Positions 1 to 12,000 are shown, counted from the stretch's first letter. The stretch: 64,000 nt of DNA from Erythroxylum novogranatense (GCA_029891385.1 JAIWQS010000148.1:1-64000); one strand, 5' to 3'. Notes: a model not told the origin generated them from the sequence alone. Numbers and translations: made by a program.

Positions 1-1819
1 AGTAGCGATGTCTGTTATTATGCAGCCGTGGCGAGAAATTGTGTTCTCGTCATGGCGTATGAAGGTCTCGCATGGCGAAGCCTTCCTTTTCCTTCGCGAC
101 AAACGTCCTCACGTCGCGGCGAGGCTGTTTTTCCTGAATGAGTATAGTTTGGTTTTGGGGCATAACTAATGGTGTAGACCTCCAATTGAGGTGATGTTTG
201 ATTCGTTGTGATCTAGAGAAAGAGGTCTACAATTGAGGAAAAGAATGAGAGTTTGAATTTAGATTTTTGTGATCTCAATTAGTGAAAGAAAGCTAAGAAA
301 TATGATTGTATTGCATCCTAAGAATTGTTTTGAGTAATTGGGGTATAATGTGAGACTTTGAAAGTGAATTCAATGTTACTGGGAATTTTAGGAACTGAGC
401 TTAAAGGCTGTATTCGACCTAGAGAATAGTGCTATTGATTTTGAGATAATACCCTGACAAATATGACTGGATAAATGGAACTAATTGGTATAAACGAAAT
501 TGGTGAGTTCTATGATATGTTATTGAACTGAAATGAGTCGATATTGATCAAGTGAGTGAAAGTAAAGTGGAAAGTGGAAAATGGTACTGGGAAAATCATG
601 AATAGGCATAGTACATCGTTTTTTCAGGGCATGTGCATCATTAATCATTTGATTGTGCATTTTGTAATGAATGGAATTGTTTGATTGTTATAGAGGCTCC
701 AATGGATCGATAATCCACGAACAGTGCTGGAGCTTCCAGGCAACAGCTAGGAAGTTCAGGTGAGTAACCTAGTTGGTTCCTCAGCCTTTATGTGTTTAAG
801 ATTTTGCAATGATGCCATGTGGCGATAATGGAGGGATATATGTGTTTGTTTTGATTGATTTCGGACCACGGGTGTCCAAAGTATTTGAATGTGATATTGA
901 AGTGCAAATTGTGAATACTGCTGTGAAATGATTGTGAATGTGATTTGATATGTGTGTAGTGTATATAGATATATGACTGAACGTGTGAAATCCATAATTG
1001 GTTAATAAATAATGATTGTGACTGGAGCTGCTACTGAGAGGGATTAGTGCATAACCAGAGGGCTCTCCTATCCCTAACGTGAGCGAGCAGTAGTGCATAC
1101 CCAGGGGGCTCTCCTACTTGCTTAAAATGTGATTATGTGAATGAACCAGAGCTTTGAGCTCGAGGGAGTCGATGTATACCCGAGGGCTCTCCTACTCCCT
1201 AAGTGTATCAATTACATTCCGTTAAGCGCTTGATACAACTCAAAGTAAAACAATGGAAATTATGGGAAGAGATTTATGTGTGTAGTGTCGATATGTATGT
1301 GAATAGTGTGAAAGGTGATACGCCTTATATATGTACAAATTGGCAATGCCTGAGTTAATTTGGAATGTGATATTATGTGATAAGATGTGAATTGGTTGGT
1401 TATGCATGCGTTGAGTGAACCATCGATGATGGTTTCTCACTAAGTTCGCAAACTCACCCAACATTGCAATTATTTTCCAGGAATTGAAGAGTACCCCGTT
1501 AGTAAAATGGGAGTATGTTTGCAGGATTCAAGTGAAGGTCAGAAGTCGGGATTAATTCGTGCCTGCATTACATGTCTTTATTTTTGTAATAAAGTGTTTA
1601 TTTGTATTTGTGAAATTGACCTCAATGGCTTTTGAAAATGTGTATTGAAATTGGATGTGATTGAATGAGTACTTGATTTGGGTATGGAATTCCACATATG
1701 TTTAGAAAGAATAATGTACCAATTTCTGAATGAGTGGTTAGCACGCCACCCTCGCGGGACACGGACTCGGATATCACCATCGATATCGGGTTTGGGTCTT
1801 ATGGGAGTGGGGTGTTACA
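1..1819 (+). repeat. LTR family A, copy 1 (3' part of a gypsy-type LTR)
   Basis: This stretch is the distal part of a long LTR whose 5' end lies before the window. It ends in GTGTTACA at 1819. The last 70 bases are almost the same as 60715-60789, where an LTR end is followed by a PBS. It shares with the copies at 33333, 46660 and 56797 the phrase on a rule-like block 'GTAGACCTCCAATTGA' near 175, the 18-nt GGTGAGT block at 759-776, and the palindrome at 1418-1434 (not in the truncated 46660 copy). The next base starts copia integrase on the other strand with no PBS, so this is a 3' LTR or a solo LTR inserted in the Sirevirus. No coding sequence is recognised. Confidence 0.8.
1020..1200 (+). 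repeat. Three imperfect direct repeats inside LTR A
   Basis: The phrase GAGGGCTCTCCTA, or GGGGGCTCTCCTA, occurs three times about 60 bases apart. Each time it is preceded by a variant of GTGCATAACCAG or GTATACCCGAG. The other family A copies have different sequence here, so this is a copy-specific expansion of the LTR. Confidence 0.6.
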
Positions 1820-2230
1820 CTCCATCCCGTATTTGTCACAAATACTTTCGAAAGGTTCACATTCAAATTCTCCTCCATGATCGGGTTCTAATTACAGCGA
1901 TCGACAAATTTTCTTATTTTGAACCAATCTACACCACTTGGTAAATTCATTAACGGCATCACTTTTATTAGCAAGAAATCTTACCAAGTAAATCTAGAAA
2001 ATCATCTACAATCACGAGGACATATAATTTTCCACTTAAGACTAGCATGCTAGATGGTCAATCAAATCCATATGCCTGATTCAAGAATTTTAGATGTGCA
2101 AATTTCTTTCTTTGGTTTGAAAGATTCTCTAACATGTTTTCCTTTAAGCAAGATTCACATAAGTGATCTTTAACAAATTTGATTTTAGGCAATCCCTTAC
2201 TATGTCATTTTAGAGTTTAGAAATTAATGG
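1820..2230 (-). pseudogene. pol: Sirevirus-1 integrase fragment
   Basis: Read on the minus strand this is the N-terminal and core part of a Ty1/copia integrase. In order it shows CESCLKG (the CxxC of the zinc-binding HHCC region, near 2160), VIVDDF with the first catalytic Asp (near 2020), and DHGGEFE with the second catalytic Asp (near 1870). It ends at DKYGM where LTR A copy 1 begins, so the catalytic Glu, RT and RNase H would lie left of the window. Several frameshifts and stops break it. Integrase inserts the element cDNA into host chromatin; this copy is inactive. Confidence 0.8.
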
Positions 2231-2243
2231 CAAGGAGCGTATC

Positions 2244-2477
2244 CTAATTTTCTATGCCACAAAATGCATTTTCTTCTAATGTTACTAGACACTTTTCATT
2301 AAAAGAACTATCATCATGCAAATCTACAATGTATGTATTTCCATGTCTCAAACCAATGAAAGCAACATGTCCATCCTTTCTAACGGTCTGATGTGATGAT
2401 TCAAATACTACATTAAAATCCATATCACAAAGTTGAGAAACACTTAACAAATTATGTTTCAACCCATCAACAAGCAA
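2244..2477 (-). pseudogene. pol: Sirevirus-1 GAG-pre-integrase segment
   Basis: An open stretch of 77 codons with the LVDGLKHNLLSVSQLCD signature, found between protease and integrase of Ty1/copia polyproteins (GAG-pre-integrase domain). It ends near the HHCC zinc region of the integrase fragment. The same motif is seen in the second Sirevirus near 44440-44480. It is a piece of a larger gag-pol frame, not a separate gene, and the Met start is internal. Confidence 0.8.
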
Positions 2478-2519
2478 AACATTGTCAATGGTTGGCGAGG
2501 TTCCTTACCCACTTTACCA

Positions 2520-2775
2520 ATACCAATGACCTTACCTTTGTTGTTGTCTCAAAAGTGACATAACCTTGATTCTTTGGTTTAACCCGGCAAAAAGGTTCTT
2601 GTCTCCACTCATGTGTCTTGAACATCCGCTATCGATGTACCAAGTGCTTGACGACCTTTCATTCCTTGCTTGTACCTCATTTTCATCATCACTTGATGAA
2701 CTTTTTACCATAAGTGCCAGGTTGTTTTCATCATCACTTTGATATGCATCCTCTTCATCACTCCAAGTTGCCACC
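2520..2775 (-). pseudogene. pol: Sirevirus-1 aspartic protease
   Basis: On the minus strand an acidic gag-pol linker (SDEEDAYQSDDEN, then SSSDDENE) leads into WYIDSGCSRHMSGD. This is the catalytic Asp-Ser-Gly of copia-type proteases with the usual CSRHM context. The protease cleaves the gag-pol polyprotein. A frameshift near 2545 moves the frame away from the following GLKHNLLSVSQL segment. The acidic, serine-rich linker is typical of Sireviruses. Confidence 0.8.
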
Positions 2776-2779
2776 GTGC

Positions 2780-3600
2780 TAGTTTTCCTTTACCTTTATC
2801 GTATTTGTCATTTTCTGAAAGTTTGATGTGGAGGATAAGCTTTTGCATTCTCTTGCGAGATGTCCCGTTTTCACATCTCCAACATTCTTTGTTGCCTTTC
2901 TTTTAAATCATAGCCTTTTGATTTTCTTTCCGCCAAACCTCTTTCTTTCTCCTGTTTTCCACCATTTAATTCTTTTCTTGATTTTGAGAAGTCCATGAAC
3001 TTCCTTAAATTTCTAGCGTACATCGCTATTTCTTCGTCTTCCTTGTCTTCATCTATTTCCTCATCACTTTCATCAACGAAAGAAGTGTTAGCTTTAAAAG
3101 CAATAGATTTTTGAGGCTTACCTCTACCTCCTCTGGATTTGAGAATAATCTCATAGTTGATAAGTGATCCCACCAAGGCGTTGAATTTCAGATGATTGAG
3201 ATCTTTGGATTCCATAATGGCAGTGACTTGTGAATCCCATTCCTTGATGAGTGAGTGAAGGATTTTCTTTACCTTCTCACTGTCCATCATATGCTTTCAA
3301 GGTTGCCTAATCCATTTATGATTTCTGCAAAACGATCAAGTATAGTTGAAATAGACTCACCTTCCTTCATGACAAACATTTCATAGTCATGAAGCAGCAT
3401 GTTGATTTTAGTCTCCGGACTTGGTTGGTTCCTTCATGGGTGATCGAAGTCTCTCCCACATTTCTTTAGCGCTTGTACGAGTTAACTCGGTTTCTTTCCT
3501 CAATTGTGAGAGACAATAGATTAGCTTCATCGCTTTTGGCGTTGATGTAGGCTCGCCTCGGTCATTGTCGTCATATTCTAGCTCCATTTTAACTCACGTT
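2780..3600 (-). pseudogene. gag: Sirevirus-1 gag (nucleocapsid and C-terminal capsid)
   Basis: The longest open part, 2871-3290 (139 codons), reads as the C-terminal capsid region of a Sirevirus gag. It has LNHLKFNALVGSLINYE, then KSIAFKA, an acidic run ending EDEEIAMYARNLRKFMDF, then a basic tail. A CCHC zinc knuckle (CWRC, GHLAREC) lies at about 2843-2885 but is broken by missing bases. Upstream, 3300-3600 still encodes gag: a REMWERL-like stretch followed by alpha-helical sequence. Gag packages element RNA. The gene lies between the PBS and the protease, as expected. Confidence 0.75.
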
Positions 3601-3777
3601 TTCTTTTAACGGTGGTTGTGGACCGAAGATAATTATCTTCAATATTCTACTCCTACGCTAATGATGTGGTACTTCATAGGATTTTTCAAGAAGAATAATT
3701 AGTACCATTAAATAAAGGAAGGCGATTATTAGTATTACCTTATTCCGCTAGGTTGTTGTGTGCCATCCGGATACTTC

Positions 3778-3790
3778 GCTCGATACCAAT
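3778..3790 (-). other. Primer-binding site of Sirevirus-1 (initiator Met tRNA)
   Basis: The minus strand reads ATTGGTATCGAGC just inside the LTR edge. It matches the 3' end of plant initiator Met tRNA (expected TGGTATCAGAGC) except for one missing A. It primes minus-strand cDNA synthesis, and it fixes the element as minus-strand with its 5' LTR on the right. Confidence 0.8.
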
Positions 3791-4254
3791 TGTAAGTGAT
3801 CTAGAAGGGGGTTGAATAGATCTTTAAAATTCTTTGAAAATTTCTACAAGAAAATCGGAAGTTAAAACACACAAAACAATTTTGATAAACTTAATTAAAA
3901 GTGTAGGAAGAAGATCAAACACTTTTTTATAGAGGTTCGGTGCTAAAACCTCGTCCTCTACCTAAGCTCCCACTTAGATTTTGCCAACCACTTTATTGCA
4001 CACTTTGTAGTTGAGTGTGAACTTTTACAACGCCACTTGAATTACGCTCAAGCAACCTTTACACTCGATTTGTCTTGGCACAAATCCTACCTCACGTGAC
4101 CTAGTCACTCAAATTGTAAGTAAAACAATACAAAGATTGAAGAACAAATGCTCGATACAATTTGTAGCAAAATAAGAGCAATAGTGAGCAATTTGAAGCA
4201 ATATAAAGTATTTGAACTTGTAGAACTTGTATATCATCTTCTTCCATCATCCTC

Positions 4255-4262
4255 TATTTATA
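4255..4262 (-). promoter_or_regulatory. TATA box of Sirevirus-1 LTR
   Basis: The minus strand reads TATAAATA. It lies about 470 bases before the inner edge of the LTR, the same relative place as TATAAATA at 38295-38302 in Sirevirus-2. It is the likely core promoter for the genomic RNA. Confidence 0.55.
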
Positions 4263-4379
4263 CTTGAAGAAATATAGTTGTTGGATCTCTACTAGCCGTT
4301 TAATTGGATATAGCCGTTCCTTGATAATCTCCATTCCATTTTATCAAATTGGACCGTTGGAGCTGAAATTGTGCATCCA

Positions 4380-4575
4380 TAAGTCGACTTGTCGAATGTA
4401 TAAATCGACTTGTTTCAACCATTACGTAAAAGTTTCATCTCCGCTCTCCGATAAGTCAACTTGTACAGGTAAAGTCGACTTGTAGTCCTTGATAGGTCGA
4501 CTTGTGTTTGATAAGTCAACTTGTATTGACATTGCTTCATCTCGTAAGTCGACTTGTGCTTTGTAAGTGGAAGCT
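4380..4575 (-). repeat. Array of AAGTCGACTTGT palindromic repeats in U3
   Basis: About eight copies of a 12-base unit based on the palindrome AAGTCGACTT, with variants AAATCGACTT and AAGTCAACTT, spaced 15 to 50 bases apart. In the element's direction they lie about 120 to 310 bases upstream of the TATA box, where enhancer elements of an LTR promoter would sit. The + strand ORF with repeated KSTC across them is a by-product of the repeat. Confidence 0.75.
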
Positions 4576-4790
4576 TGTATTGCCTTCAATGGTAACATCC
4601 AGACCAAATCCTTTATAATCCTCATGTTTTATGCCATTTTTCACTTGAGGACAACTCCATCTTGATTCTTCATTGATTAGACACTTGCTCATCTTGATTT
4701 GTACAATCCTTTCATTGAATAACACCTGAAACTATTTCTAGATATTTTATTATTATCAAAACATAAAGGGATTTAATTTGTCAACCACCA

Positions 4791-5104
4791 TTGGTCCAAC
4801 AAGATTTCCCTTTATTTAATTTTGTTATTCTTGTCAATCTTATAGCCAATGTAGCCATAGAGAGAATAAAAGGAGTTCAAGCATAGAAGTATGCGAGTAT
4901 ACTTGCATAATTCCCAACCTACTCTAGCATTCCGTCGAAATGAATATTGTCATCATGCTCAAGAATAGATTTGGAAATTCTCGATTCCTCATGTCCATCC
5001 TAATTAAATCTTGATCTTTAAGAGGCTCCTCAATTTAAAATTGTATGGTTTAAAGGACATGCCCTTAAGATTTCCTTCATCATTTAGATGGAGCCTATAA
5101 ATTC
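4791..5104. other. Unassigned AT-rich flank
   Basis: Sequence between the Sirevirus-1 LTR and the left SINE. It has no ORF of note, no repeat shared with the rest of the window and no recognisable transposon end. It may be part of the target in which the SINEs lie. Confidence 0.4.
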
Positions 5105-5285
5105 TTTATTGGGTCTGGGTTGGGATTCAGGCAAGCCCCACCCATGCGACCAGGCACCTAGGCTTTGGCCTAAGCGTACCCTATTATCCGATATTGTCCT
5201 CTTTGGTCATGGGTGAGCCACGACTCGAACCCATGACCTCAAGGTTTTGTCCCACTTAGTGAACGCCTCCACTACCATTGAGCCA
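5105..5285 (-). mobile_element. tRNA-derived SINE, left copy
   Basis: Read on the minus strand this begins GTCAATGGCTCAATGGTAGTGG. It contains a tRNA-like A box (TGGCTCAATGG) and, about 50 bases on, a B box (GGTTCGAGTCG at 5221-5231), the internal RNA polymerase III promoter. A body of about 110 bases follows, ending near AACCCAGACCCAATAAAG. The same sequence recurs on the + strand at 18424-18598, with roughly 90% identity by eye. SINEs are non-coding and move with LINE enzymes. I cannot name the family. Confidence 0.65.
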
Positions 5286-5306
5286 TTGACTTAATGGTAG
5301 TGGAGG
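5286..5306 (+). mobile_element. tRNA-derived SINE, right copy, first piece
   Basis: Reads CCATTGACTTAATGGTAGTG and then GGAGG, the A-box end of a SINE on the + strand. It is head to head with the left copy. The rest of this SINE lies at 18424 after the inserted chromovirus. GGAGG at 5302-5306 is the left target-site duplication. Confidence 0.6.
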
Positions 5307-7199
5307 TGTTAGACCCCGATTTTTTTTTATGATGTCATTAAGCATGAATTATGATAATTATATGTTTATGGCTTGGTTTGATTTATTTGGGTATGTTAGT
5401 GGTTAATTGAAGCGTAATTGAGATTAATTAAGGTGAAATAAGGAATTAGAGGATTATTGTGTAAGGGTATTTTGGGAAGTTTACTTAAGTTGGAGTGGGC
5501 TAAGGCTTAATTAGGAGGGCATTTGAGTCTTTGTGCTTTCCCTTAGGTTTAAAAGAAAGAGTTAGAAATAGAAAGAAGAAAAGAAAGAAAAGGAAGAGGA
5601 GAGAGAGTAAATGGCAGTGAGAGGGAAGAGGAAGAGAGAGAGTTTGCATTTTAAACGGGTTTGACGGTTTAGAGCTTCAATCGGTAAGTTTCAGGTCATT
5701 TATATCTTGTTTACGGATGGATTAAACCTTAAGATAGCTTGGATGGAGTAGAACCGATGATTTAGGGTTTTTGGTGAAAAACATTGGGAGAATCGTTGGG
5801 TTGATGATTTTAGGATGGATTGGAACCTTAGAATGGGTTAGAAATGTAGTAGAAGACTTGATCTATGCCTTAGACGTGTTGCTTTTGAATTTGTAATTGA
5901 TTGGAGTTGGAAAATCAGGATTTTTCAGGTTAGGAGCAATTTCAATTTTGTGCACGCGTGTGCGTTGGTGCTGTCATGACGTCTTAGGGAGGCTTAACGT
6001 CTTGCGCATGACGTGTCGTTGAGCGACTACCGCAAAGGCTTGGCCTTCGCCGTGGCGAGCTCCCCTTTTCCAAAATTTTTTTCTTCTTTGTTTTCCGAAG
6101 CTTTTTAATTAATTTCATTTGAATATTGTTTGATTTGAGACTTGGTTTACTCTAGGAAACCAAGCAGATCAGTTTCCATCGCAAGAGGAAGGAAGCGATG
6201 ATCGGATACTCAAGTGATTTTGATGGGTAATATACTTATAGTTATTATGTAATTAGGCAAATTCTTGCCTATGTGTGATTATATGTTATCTGATATGCAT
6301 GGGTAGTAAATACTTTTGATTTCATATGCCTTGAAAGAAGCATGAAATTATGACTATGAGCATGTTATGCCTCGACTTCGGTCATGGCATTTTGAATAAA
6401 TGAAAAGCATGGAAGCATTCTATTTGATAAAACGATTATGAATATGATTATGTGCTTTTGTTTGGGGCGAGTGGAACCATTTAGTTAAATCGCGTGCGTC
6501 GACAAAGAGCCTTCTCCCGGCTGCCGCTTGTGGCTTATGAGCTCGAATGGACTCATTTTGTTCGAGATGTAAACTTGGTTTCTTCCTTTTGTTTCCATGG
6601 AACCCTCGAGCCATTGTGTTGTGCATTGCATATTTGAATTGTTCATACTTTGTGCATTGAGTTGACTAAAATAATTGCATTATCATTGGTTTGCATGAGA
6701 ATGTTGAATATATTTTTGAATACAAGTATATTGGTATAATAAATATTTATGCATATGCTTGATTTTGTCTGATTATCGATGGCTATAATTATATTAGCCT
6801 TGAGTTGTGTAGCTCGACCCATTACTTTCCTCCTCGGGTGCAACTCGAGACCTCGATTGACCCTTGCCGAACATCGAAGAACTCCATGATGAGTTAAAGA
6901 CTATTTTATTAAGTTAGCCTTTTAGTTGGCCATTGAGCATGACTGACATGGAGCATTTTTGTGTATTTTGGATTTTGTATTATGTATGGTGAGTTACTTG
7001 CTGAATTTCATTTTGGGATTATTATAGCATGTAACCCGGGTTTTGGGGTGTTTAATTTGGGTGTATGATTTTCGTATAATTTGCATATACGAATCGGTAT
7101 ATTAATGTGAATGTTGGGATCGTCCGGCGCTTTGGGCGCACCGTTAGAACCTGACCGAGGGCAGCGCCTCGAGAATCGGGATCAGGGGCCAGACTGACA
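5307..7199 (+). repeat. G1 5' LTR
   Basis: 1.89 kb, starting TGTTAGACCCCG right after the target duplication and ending CAGACTGACA before the degenerate PBS. A purine-rich tract (5565-5640) is followed by GGTAAGT at 5683-5689. It then has GGGTAATATACTTAT at 6225-6239, a block shared with other Tekay-type LTRs here. The 3' LTR at 16479 matches it closely, with scattered indels. Spurious short ORFs on both strands are ignored. Confidence 0.88.
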
Positions 7200-7201
7200 T
7201 G

Positions 7202-7214
7202 TTTAGTATCGAGC
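7202..7214 (+). other. G1 primer-binding site (degenerate)
   Basis: Two bases after the LTR the sequence reads TTTAGTATCGAGC, close to the initiator Met tRNA complement TGGTATCAGAGC but with two substitutions and one missing A. The 3' LTR lacks it, as expected. Confidence 0.6.
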
Positions 7215-7384
7215 TTTAGGTTAGTGTGTCCTCGGCATAGAATGCATTGTAGGATGAATTGTGTGATAAATGATTTATTGTTGCATTTGATTGATTTCAT
7301 TAAGTGACATGCATAACATACATACATATAGGAATTAAGGTTGACGTATAGCTAATTCTTAGTGTTTCCCTTTGAAGGAATACG

Positions 7385-8043
7385 ATGTCACCTCGTAGAA
7401 GGACACGAGGAGTTTTGAAAGGATCAGTTGCACCTGACTCTCCGACTAGAGAGGAGAGGACCGATGAGTCGGTAGCCAGGGAATCTTGAGGCTTACATAA
7501 GGCTAAGCGGTGAGCCCGTATCATGATCTCGGGAATCGTCGATTCCGCCAGAGCAAGTGCCTCAGTTTGATCCGAGGATGTTTCAGGCCTTTACCCAGGC
7601 ATTTGTTAAGGCTATGGGTGGATACCCTGACCTTACACTCGGCCCGATTAAGAGGAAAGCAGTTCGACAAATTGAGGAAGTATGGAGCAGTTGATTTCTT
7701 TGGGACAGCAGATCCTGAGGAAGCTGAGACATGGTTGCGAAGGACAGAACGGGTGCTAGATCAGATGGATTGCGAGGAGGATGAGTGAGTGGTGTATGCT
7801 ACCAGCTTGCTTCAGGGTGATGCTCTGCATTGGTGGGAGACCGTGCCGGGCAGTCAGATGAGGACTTCTACTGTTTCTCACCAAGCCTCTACGGTGGGTG
7901 GCAGTAAAAGGGGAGATGAGGACCAATCGTCTGTCCCTAAGTGTGAGCATTGTGGCAGTTTCCATGGTGGAGAGTGCTACCGATTGATGGGTGCATGCTT
8001 CAACTGTGGACAGAAAGGGCATAGAGCTGAAGTGTCTCGGTAG
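7385..8043 (+). pseudogene. gag: G1 gag with internal deletion
   Basis: The ATG at 7385 (MSPRRRTRG) opens a gag broken by a stop at about codon 36 and by frameshifts. Two long pieces remain. 7510-7788 carries the start of the capsid domain (KLRKYGAVDFFGTADPEEAE, then TWLRRTERV). 7789-8043 continues TSLLQGDALHWWETVPGSQ, then jumps within about 15 residues to a basic linker and a CCHC knuckle CFNCGQKGHRAEV (last Cys now Ser). In Tekay gags the part between HWW and the knuckle is usually well over 100 residues, so most of the capsid is deleted. Gag binds and packages the RNA; this copy cannot form a normal particle. Confidence 0.8.
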
Positions 8044-8177
8044 TCCGGAGAGAGGGATCTCGGATCTGAGACTCGAGGAGGATAGAGGCGTGGGTCGGAG
8101 GACTTTGTGAGGTAGGCGATTACGTCTGCTAAGAGGTAAGTCTTCGGGGAAGGCCAGAGAGGCGAGCACCAGCTAGG

Positions 8178-8507
8178 GTGTTTGCTATGACACGGGAGGA
8201 TGCAGAGGCCTCTCCAGATGTTGTAACTGGTATGGCTAGATTATTTGCTGATGATGTGCTTGTTTTGATTGATTCAGGTTCTACTCACTCGTTTGTGTCG
8301 GCGAGTAGACCTGTGTGTGATAGGATTGTGAGTCCGTTGGATACTCCGCTGATGGTGAGTACTCCGATTGGTCAGTATATTGTGATTAGTCAGGTGTTTA
8401 GAGGATGTGAGCTTAGTATTGGTGGAGGACTTCTAGTGGTAGATTTGATTCCACTGAAGATGGGAGGATTGGATGTCATTTTGGGTATGGATACTTTGGA
8501 GGTCTGA
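8178..8507 (+). pseudogene. pol: G1 aspartic protease
   Basis: An open stretch of 109 codons with the catalytic motif LIDSGSTHSFVS at about residues 31-42 and the flap-side signature LDVILGMD near its end. This is the retropepsin domain of Ty3/gypsy gag-pol. It acts as a dimer to cut the polyprotein. It begins about 130 bases after the zinc knuckle and runs to a stop at 8507. The Met used here is internal to the polyprotein. The domain itself looks whole, but it is out of frame with the parts on either side. Confidence 0.82.
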
Positions 8508-8514
8508 TGCATTG

Positions 8515-9033
8515 GATTATGTGAGAAGGCGGTGAGAGTTTGATTTAGATGGCGGAAGAGTAGTGTTTCTTTGGGGATGAAGGCGGTGCGCTTTCGGTTG
8601 TTTGACTTTGGCGGAGAAGTTGATCAGGAGAGGTTGTGAGGCATTTTTGGCCTATGTGGTGGATTCCAGGGCACATAAAGGGAAGCTGGAGGATATTCCG
8701 GTGGTCGGGATTTCTCGGATGTCTTTCAGGAATTGCACGGACTCTGCTTGACTCGGAGATTGAGTTTCGATCGAGCTTTTGTCAATCTGGCACCGATTTT
8801 GATTCCATATATCGAATGGCTCCGTGAATTGAAAGAGCTCGAGGCGATTAGAGATATTGGAGAAAGGGTACATCGGGCGAGTTCTTACGCCTTGGGAGCT
8901 CCGGTCTGTTTGTAAAGAAGAAAGATGGTTCGTTGAGGATGTGTGGACTACTGAGGAAGCTGAATCAGTCCTTTATGAAGAACGGTATCCGCTTCCTCGC
9001 ATTGATGATCTGTTTGATCAATTGCAAGAGGCG
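8515..9033 (+). pseudogene. pol: G1 reverse transcriptase, N-terminal part
   Basis: In several frames this reads as the protease-RT connection and the fingers of a gypsy RT: SGFLGC for the DVFPEEL region, YRMAPE, ELKELE, then SPWGAPV, KKDGS.RMC and YPLPRIDDLFDQLQ. It stops at 9033, where a solo LTR is inserted, and continues at 13942 with [15 protein letters not shown]. Frameshifts are frequent. RT copies the genomic RNA into cDNA. The join across the LTR needs only one copy of the 5-base duplication GAGCG to be removed. Confidence 0.8.
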
Positions 9034-12000
9034 TGTTGGGACCCGATCAGGAAGCGGATCCCAACCGAAAAAGCGGAAGCGGACCGAACAGAATCGAAAG
9101 CAGATTTCTTGTCGAATTCATAGCAGAGCAGAAACAAGCATAAGCGAGAAAATCGCGAATCGGAATGCAAATAACAAAGCGGAGACAAGTGCTCACACAA
9201 ATCGCAGCGAATCGGAAAACGAATGTCCGACATCTCGGAGAAACACAAAGTATAGATAACTTATCGCGTTGGATTACCTCGACTAACCATTCCGAAATCC
9301 GGTATAAATTTTTTTTCTCTTATTCACTCCTTTTCTCTTTACTCAATCACATTCAAATCATAATCAATCCATACAATTTCCTTTTTGGAAATTTATCCTC
9401 ATATAACACTCAATTCATATAATTTGTCTTAATCACACAAATCTCATCTTTACCAAACTAACTTCTTAATTCTTATTCTTATCTTAACTTGATTTTACCA
9501 AAATCGGGCAGCATCTTGAGTTGTATTTTGACAGCCCAAAAATTTCTGCAAAGGTAAAAACACTTCTAATATCACAACCCAACAACACAAATCATCATCG
9601 GACCCTCCCGTCCGGAATCCATAACACCAGCAGGAATGCACATCTAAACTAGCACTTCATAAATTCTCGATTGATCATACAAAATCTCAATCAATCCCAT
9701 TCATATCCAAATCCATACATAAATGCAATTTGGTAAATAAATCCATAATCATACATATTCAATTCCACAACCTAACTCAAATACATACATCCGAATTCAT
9801 AACACATTCTCTACATTGGACTAAATACACTTTTTCGGTTTCTAACCATCCATAAAATCAATCTGAACATCGAACTTTACACATAAATACAAACATTGCT
9901 CGTCTTCCATCCGTTCTCCTGGCAAAACACGGAGATTGGGGATGAAAGGGGGTGAGCACTAAGCTAAATGGATAACATATTTATAAATTGAACAATAAGC
10001 GAAAAGTGTCCTTTAAAACTTTTCAAACATTTCCCATTTGGAAATTTATCCAAACATTCATTTAAAACCTTTCAAAACATTCATAAACCTTCATCAACAT
10101 TTTCTAAAATTTCCAAATCTTCATTTGTTTCAAAGTATTCATAAACATTTACTTTCTCATTTCTCGTGTACAATTTCAAATATGAATGCATCACGTCATA
10201 ATACATCACAACATAAACAAAGCAAAATCACATAACACGTCAAGTGGTTTAGTGTTGGACCCACACCCCACCCGTAGGTGTTTGCGAGTTATCTTTGCGG
10301 CGTGTGTTTCTTGAGGTTATCTTGGCATCAACACAAATCACATAACACATCAAATGGTTTGGTTTGGTTCGATCCAAAACAGACGTCTTGCACATTCCCA
10401 TAGCGATTCATGCGTAGTGAACGAGAGAAGTCCGAGATCGGAACTCTATGCCCTAGCGGGCGTGGGAGAAGGCTATAATAAGTAGAGACAATGCTGACTC
10501 ACAAAGGACCTTACCAAACCCATATAGCACATAAGCAAAACATAATTTCAGATGGCCGAAGGCACTTTTCAAACATCTTACTTTTCACATTTTCATCTCA
10601 TAACATCAAATTGTGTCATAAATGACACAAGCATATATTACATGAATTCACATAATCAATTTAATGAAATGCACATCACCAAATTAATCACATAATAATC
10701 ACATTCATGACCAAACATGCCTTGATTTCTTTAAATCATTTAAATCATAAATCGAATAATTTGAAACTCATGAATTTCATAAATCTTGTATTTTCTCAAA
10801 ATCATTTTCATAAAATCATTTATCAAAACTTTGCTTCTTAATTTTTCAAATTAGCATTCTTAGCTTACAATTCAATAAATAAATATACTACCCACTGAAT
10901 TTCCTTGCTAGCATCTTGGATTGGTCGATTGCTTTTCCCTACTTCAATGGCTTCTCGATGCCTTAATCAAAGCATAAAGTCCCGATTAATAAAAGATCAA
11001 ATGCTGAAAATTTTCCAAGCATATAAAAACTTGACTTTAAGCTAACCTAATCTTTCCTACACCTTTCTAAGCTATTCCAACCATAACTTCTCTCAATTTA
11101 ATCCATTATTTTCAAAATCCTAAACGAGGGCCATCCACACATGCTGAAATTTTCCCAAATTTCCATTACTAAATCTTCTTTCCTTTCTTTTCTACAAATC
11201 ACTCTCAAGCGACAATAAAACTTCATCAAGCATACAAAGTCTAATTAACCAAGGATAGCCAATGCTGGAATTTTTTCAAGAATGTAAAACTTGGATTTAA
11301 ACTTACATTATTTCACTTATACCTTATCTACACCATTAGCATCAAAACCTAGATCAATAGCCAACAAAATTGAAACTCTTCATGCCTATATGAAACTCAC
11401 AAAATCAGATTTTTTGTTTTCATGAAAGCGTTACCTCTTTTCTTCCTTTTCCTTTTATTTTCATTTCATTCACTAACTTAATGCTTAAGTGGGCTTAAGC
11501 CCAAGCTTCCTTCTCCTCCAACTTAAGGTTTTGTCTTTTAATCACTTAACTTTCCTTTCTGAGCTACCAATTTATACTTAGCCCACTTTAATAACGAGGC
11601 CTTAAAACACATATATATGCTTCCTAATCCTCATTCATTCTTATTCATATCTTAACATATAAAGATGACAAGGCCCAATTTCCATCTTTTAATTTAACTC
11701 TAAACTCAAAGCCCACTTGCTTTCATTCTTTTCCTTCACCAATCATTCATTCAAACCACCATGATAACATAAACCATGAATTAACAAACATAAACTATGC
11801 TGGAATTTTTCAAGGCTTGGAAAACTTGAATTTCAAACAACCTAACCTTACCCAAACCTTATCTAAGCAATTAACATCAAAACTTATCCAAATAACCAAC
11901 AAAATTGGAAATTTTCATGCTTATATGGAACCCGTATGCTGATTTTTCTTCCATTTTTTCTTCTTACTTTATTCACTCTCTCAACTCAAAGAACTCCTCG

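Larger units (their letters stand above)
3791..4790 (-). repeat. Sirevirus-1 5' LTR
   Basis: About 1.0 kb lying directly beyond the PBS. The inner edge is TGTAAGTGATC at 3791; the outer edge is near GTCAACCACCA at 4781-4790 and is uncertain by a few bases. It holds a TATA box on the minus strand (4255-4262) and an array of short palindromic repeats upstream of it (4380-4575). The inner end GAAGGGGGTTGAAT resembles the matching part of the Sirevirus-2 LTR at 46346, which supports common ancestry. No partner LTR is in the window. Confidence 0.75.

Noticed and set aside
5221..5231. Possible tRNA gene around the B box
   Set aside because: A and B boxes are present, but the sequence does not fold into a cloverleaf with an acceptor stem and continues into a SINE body present twice.
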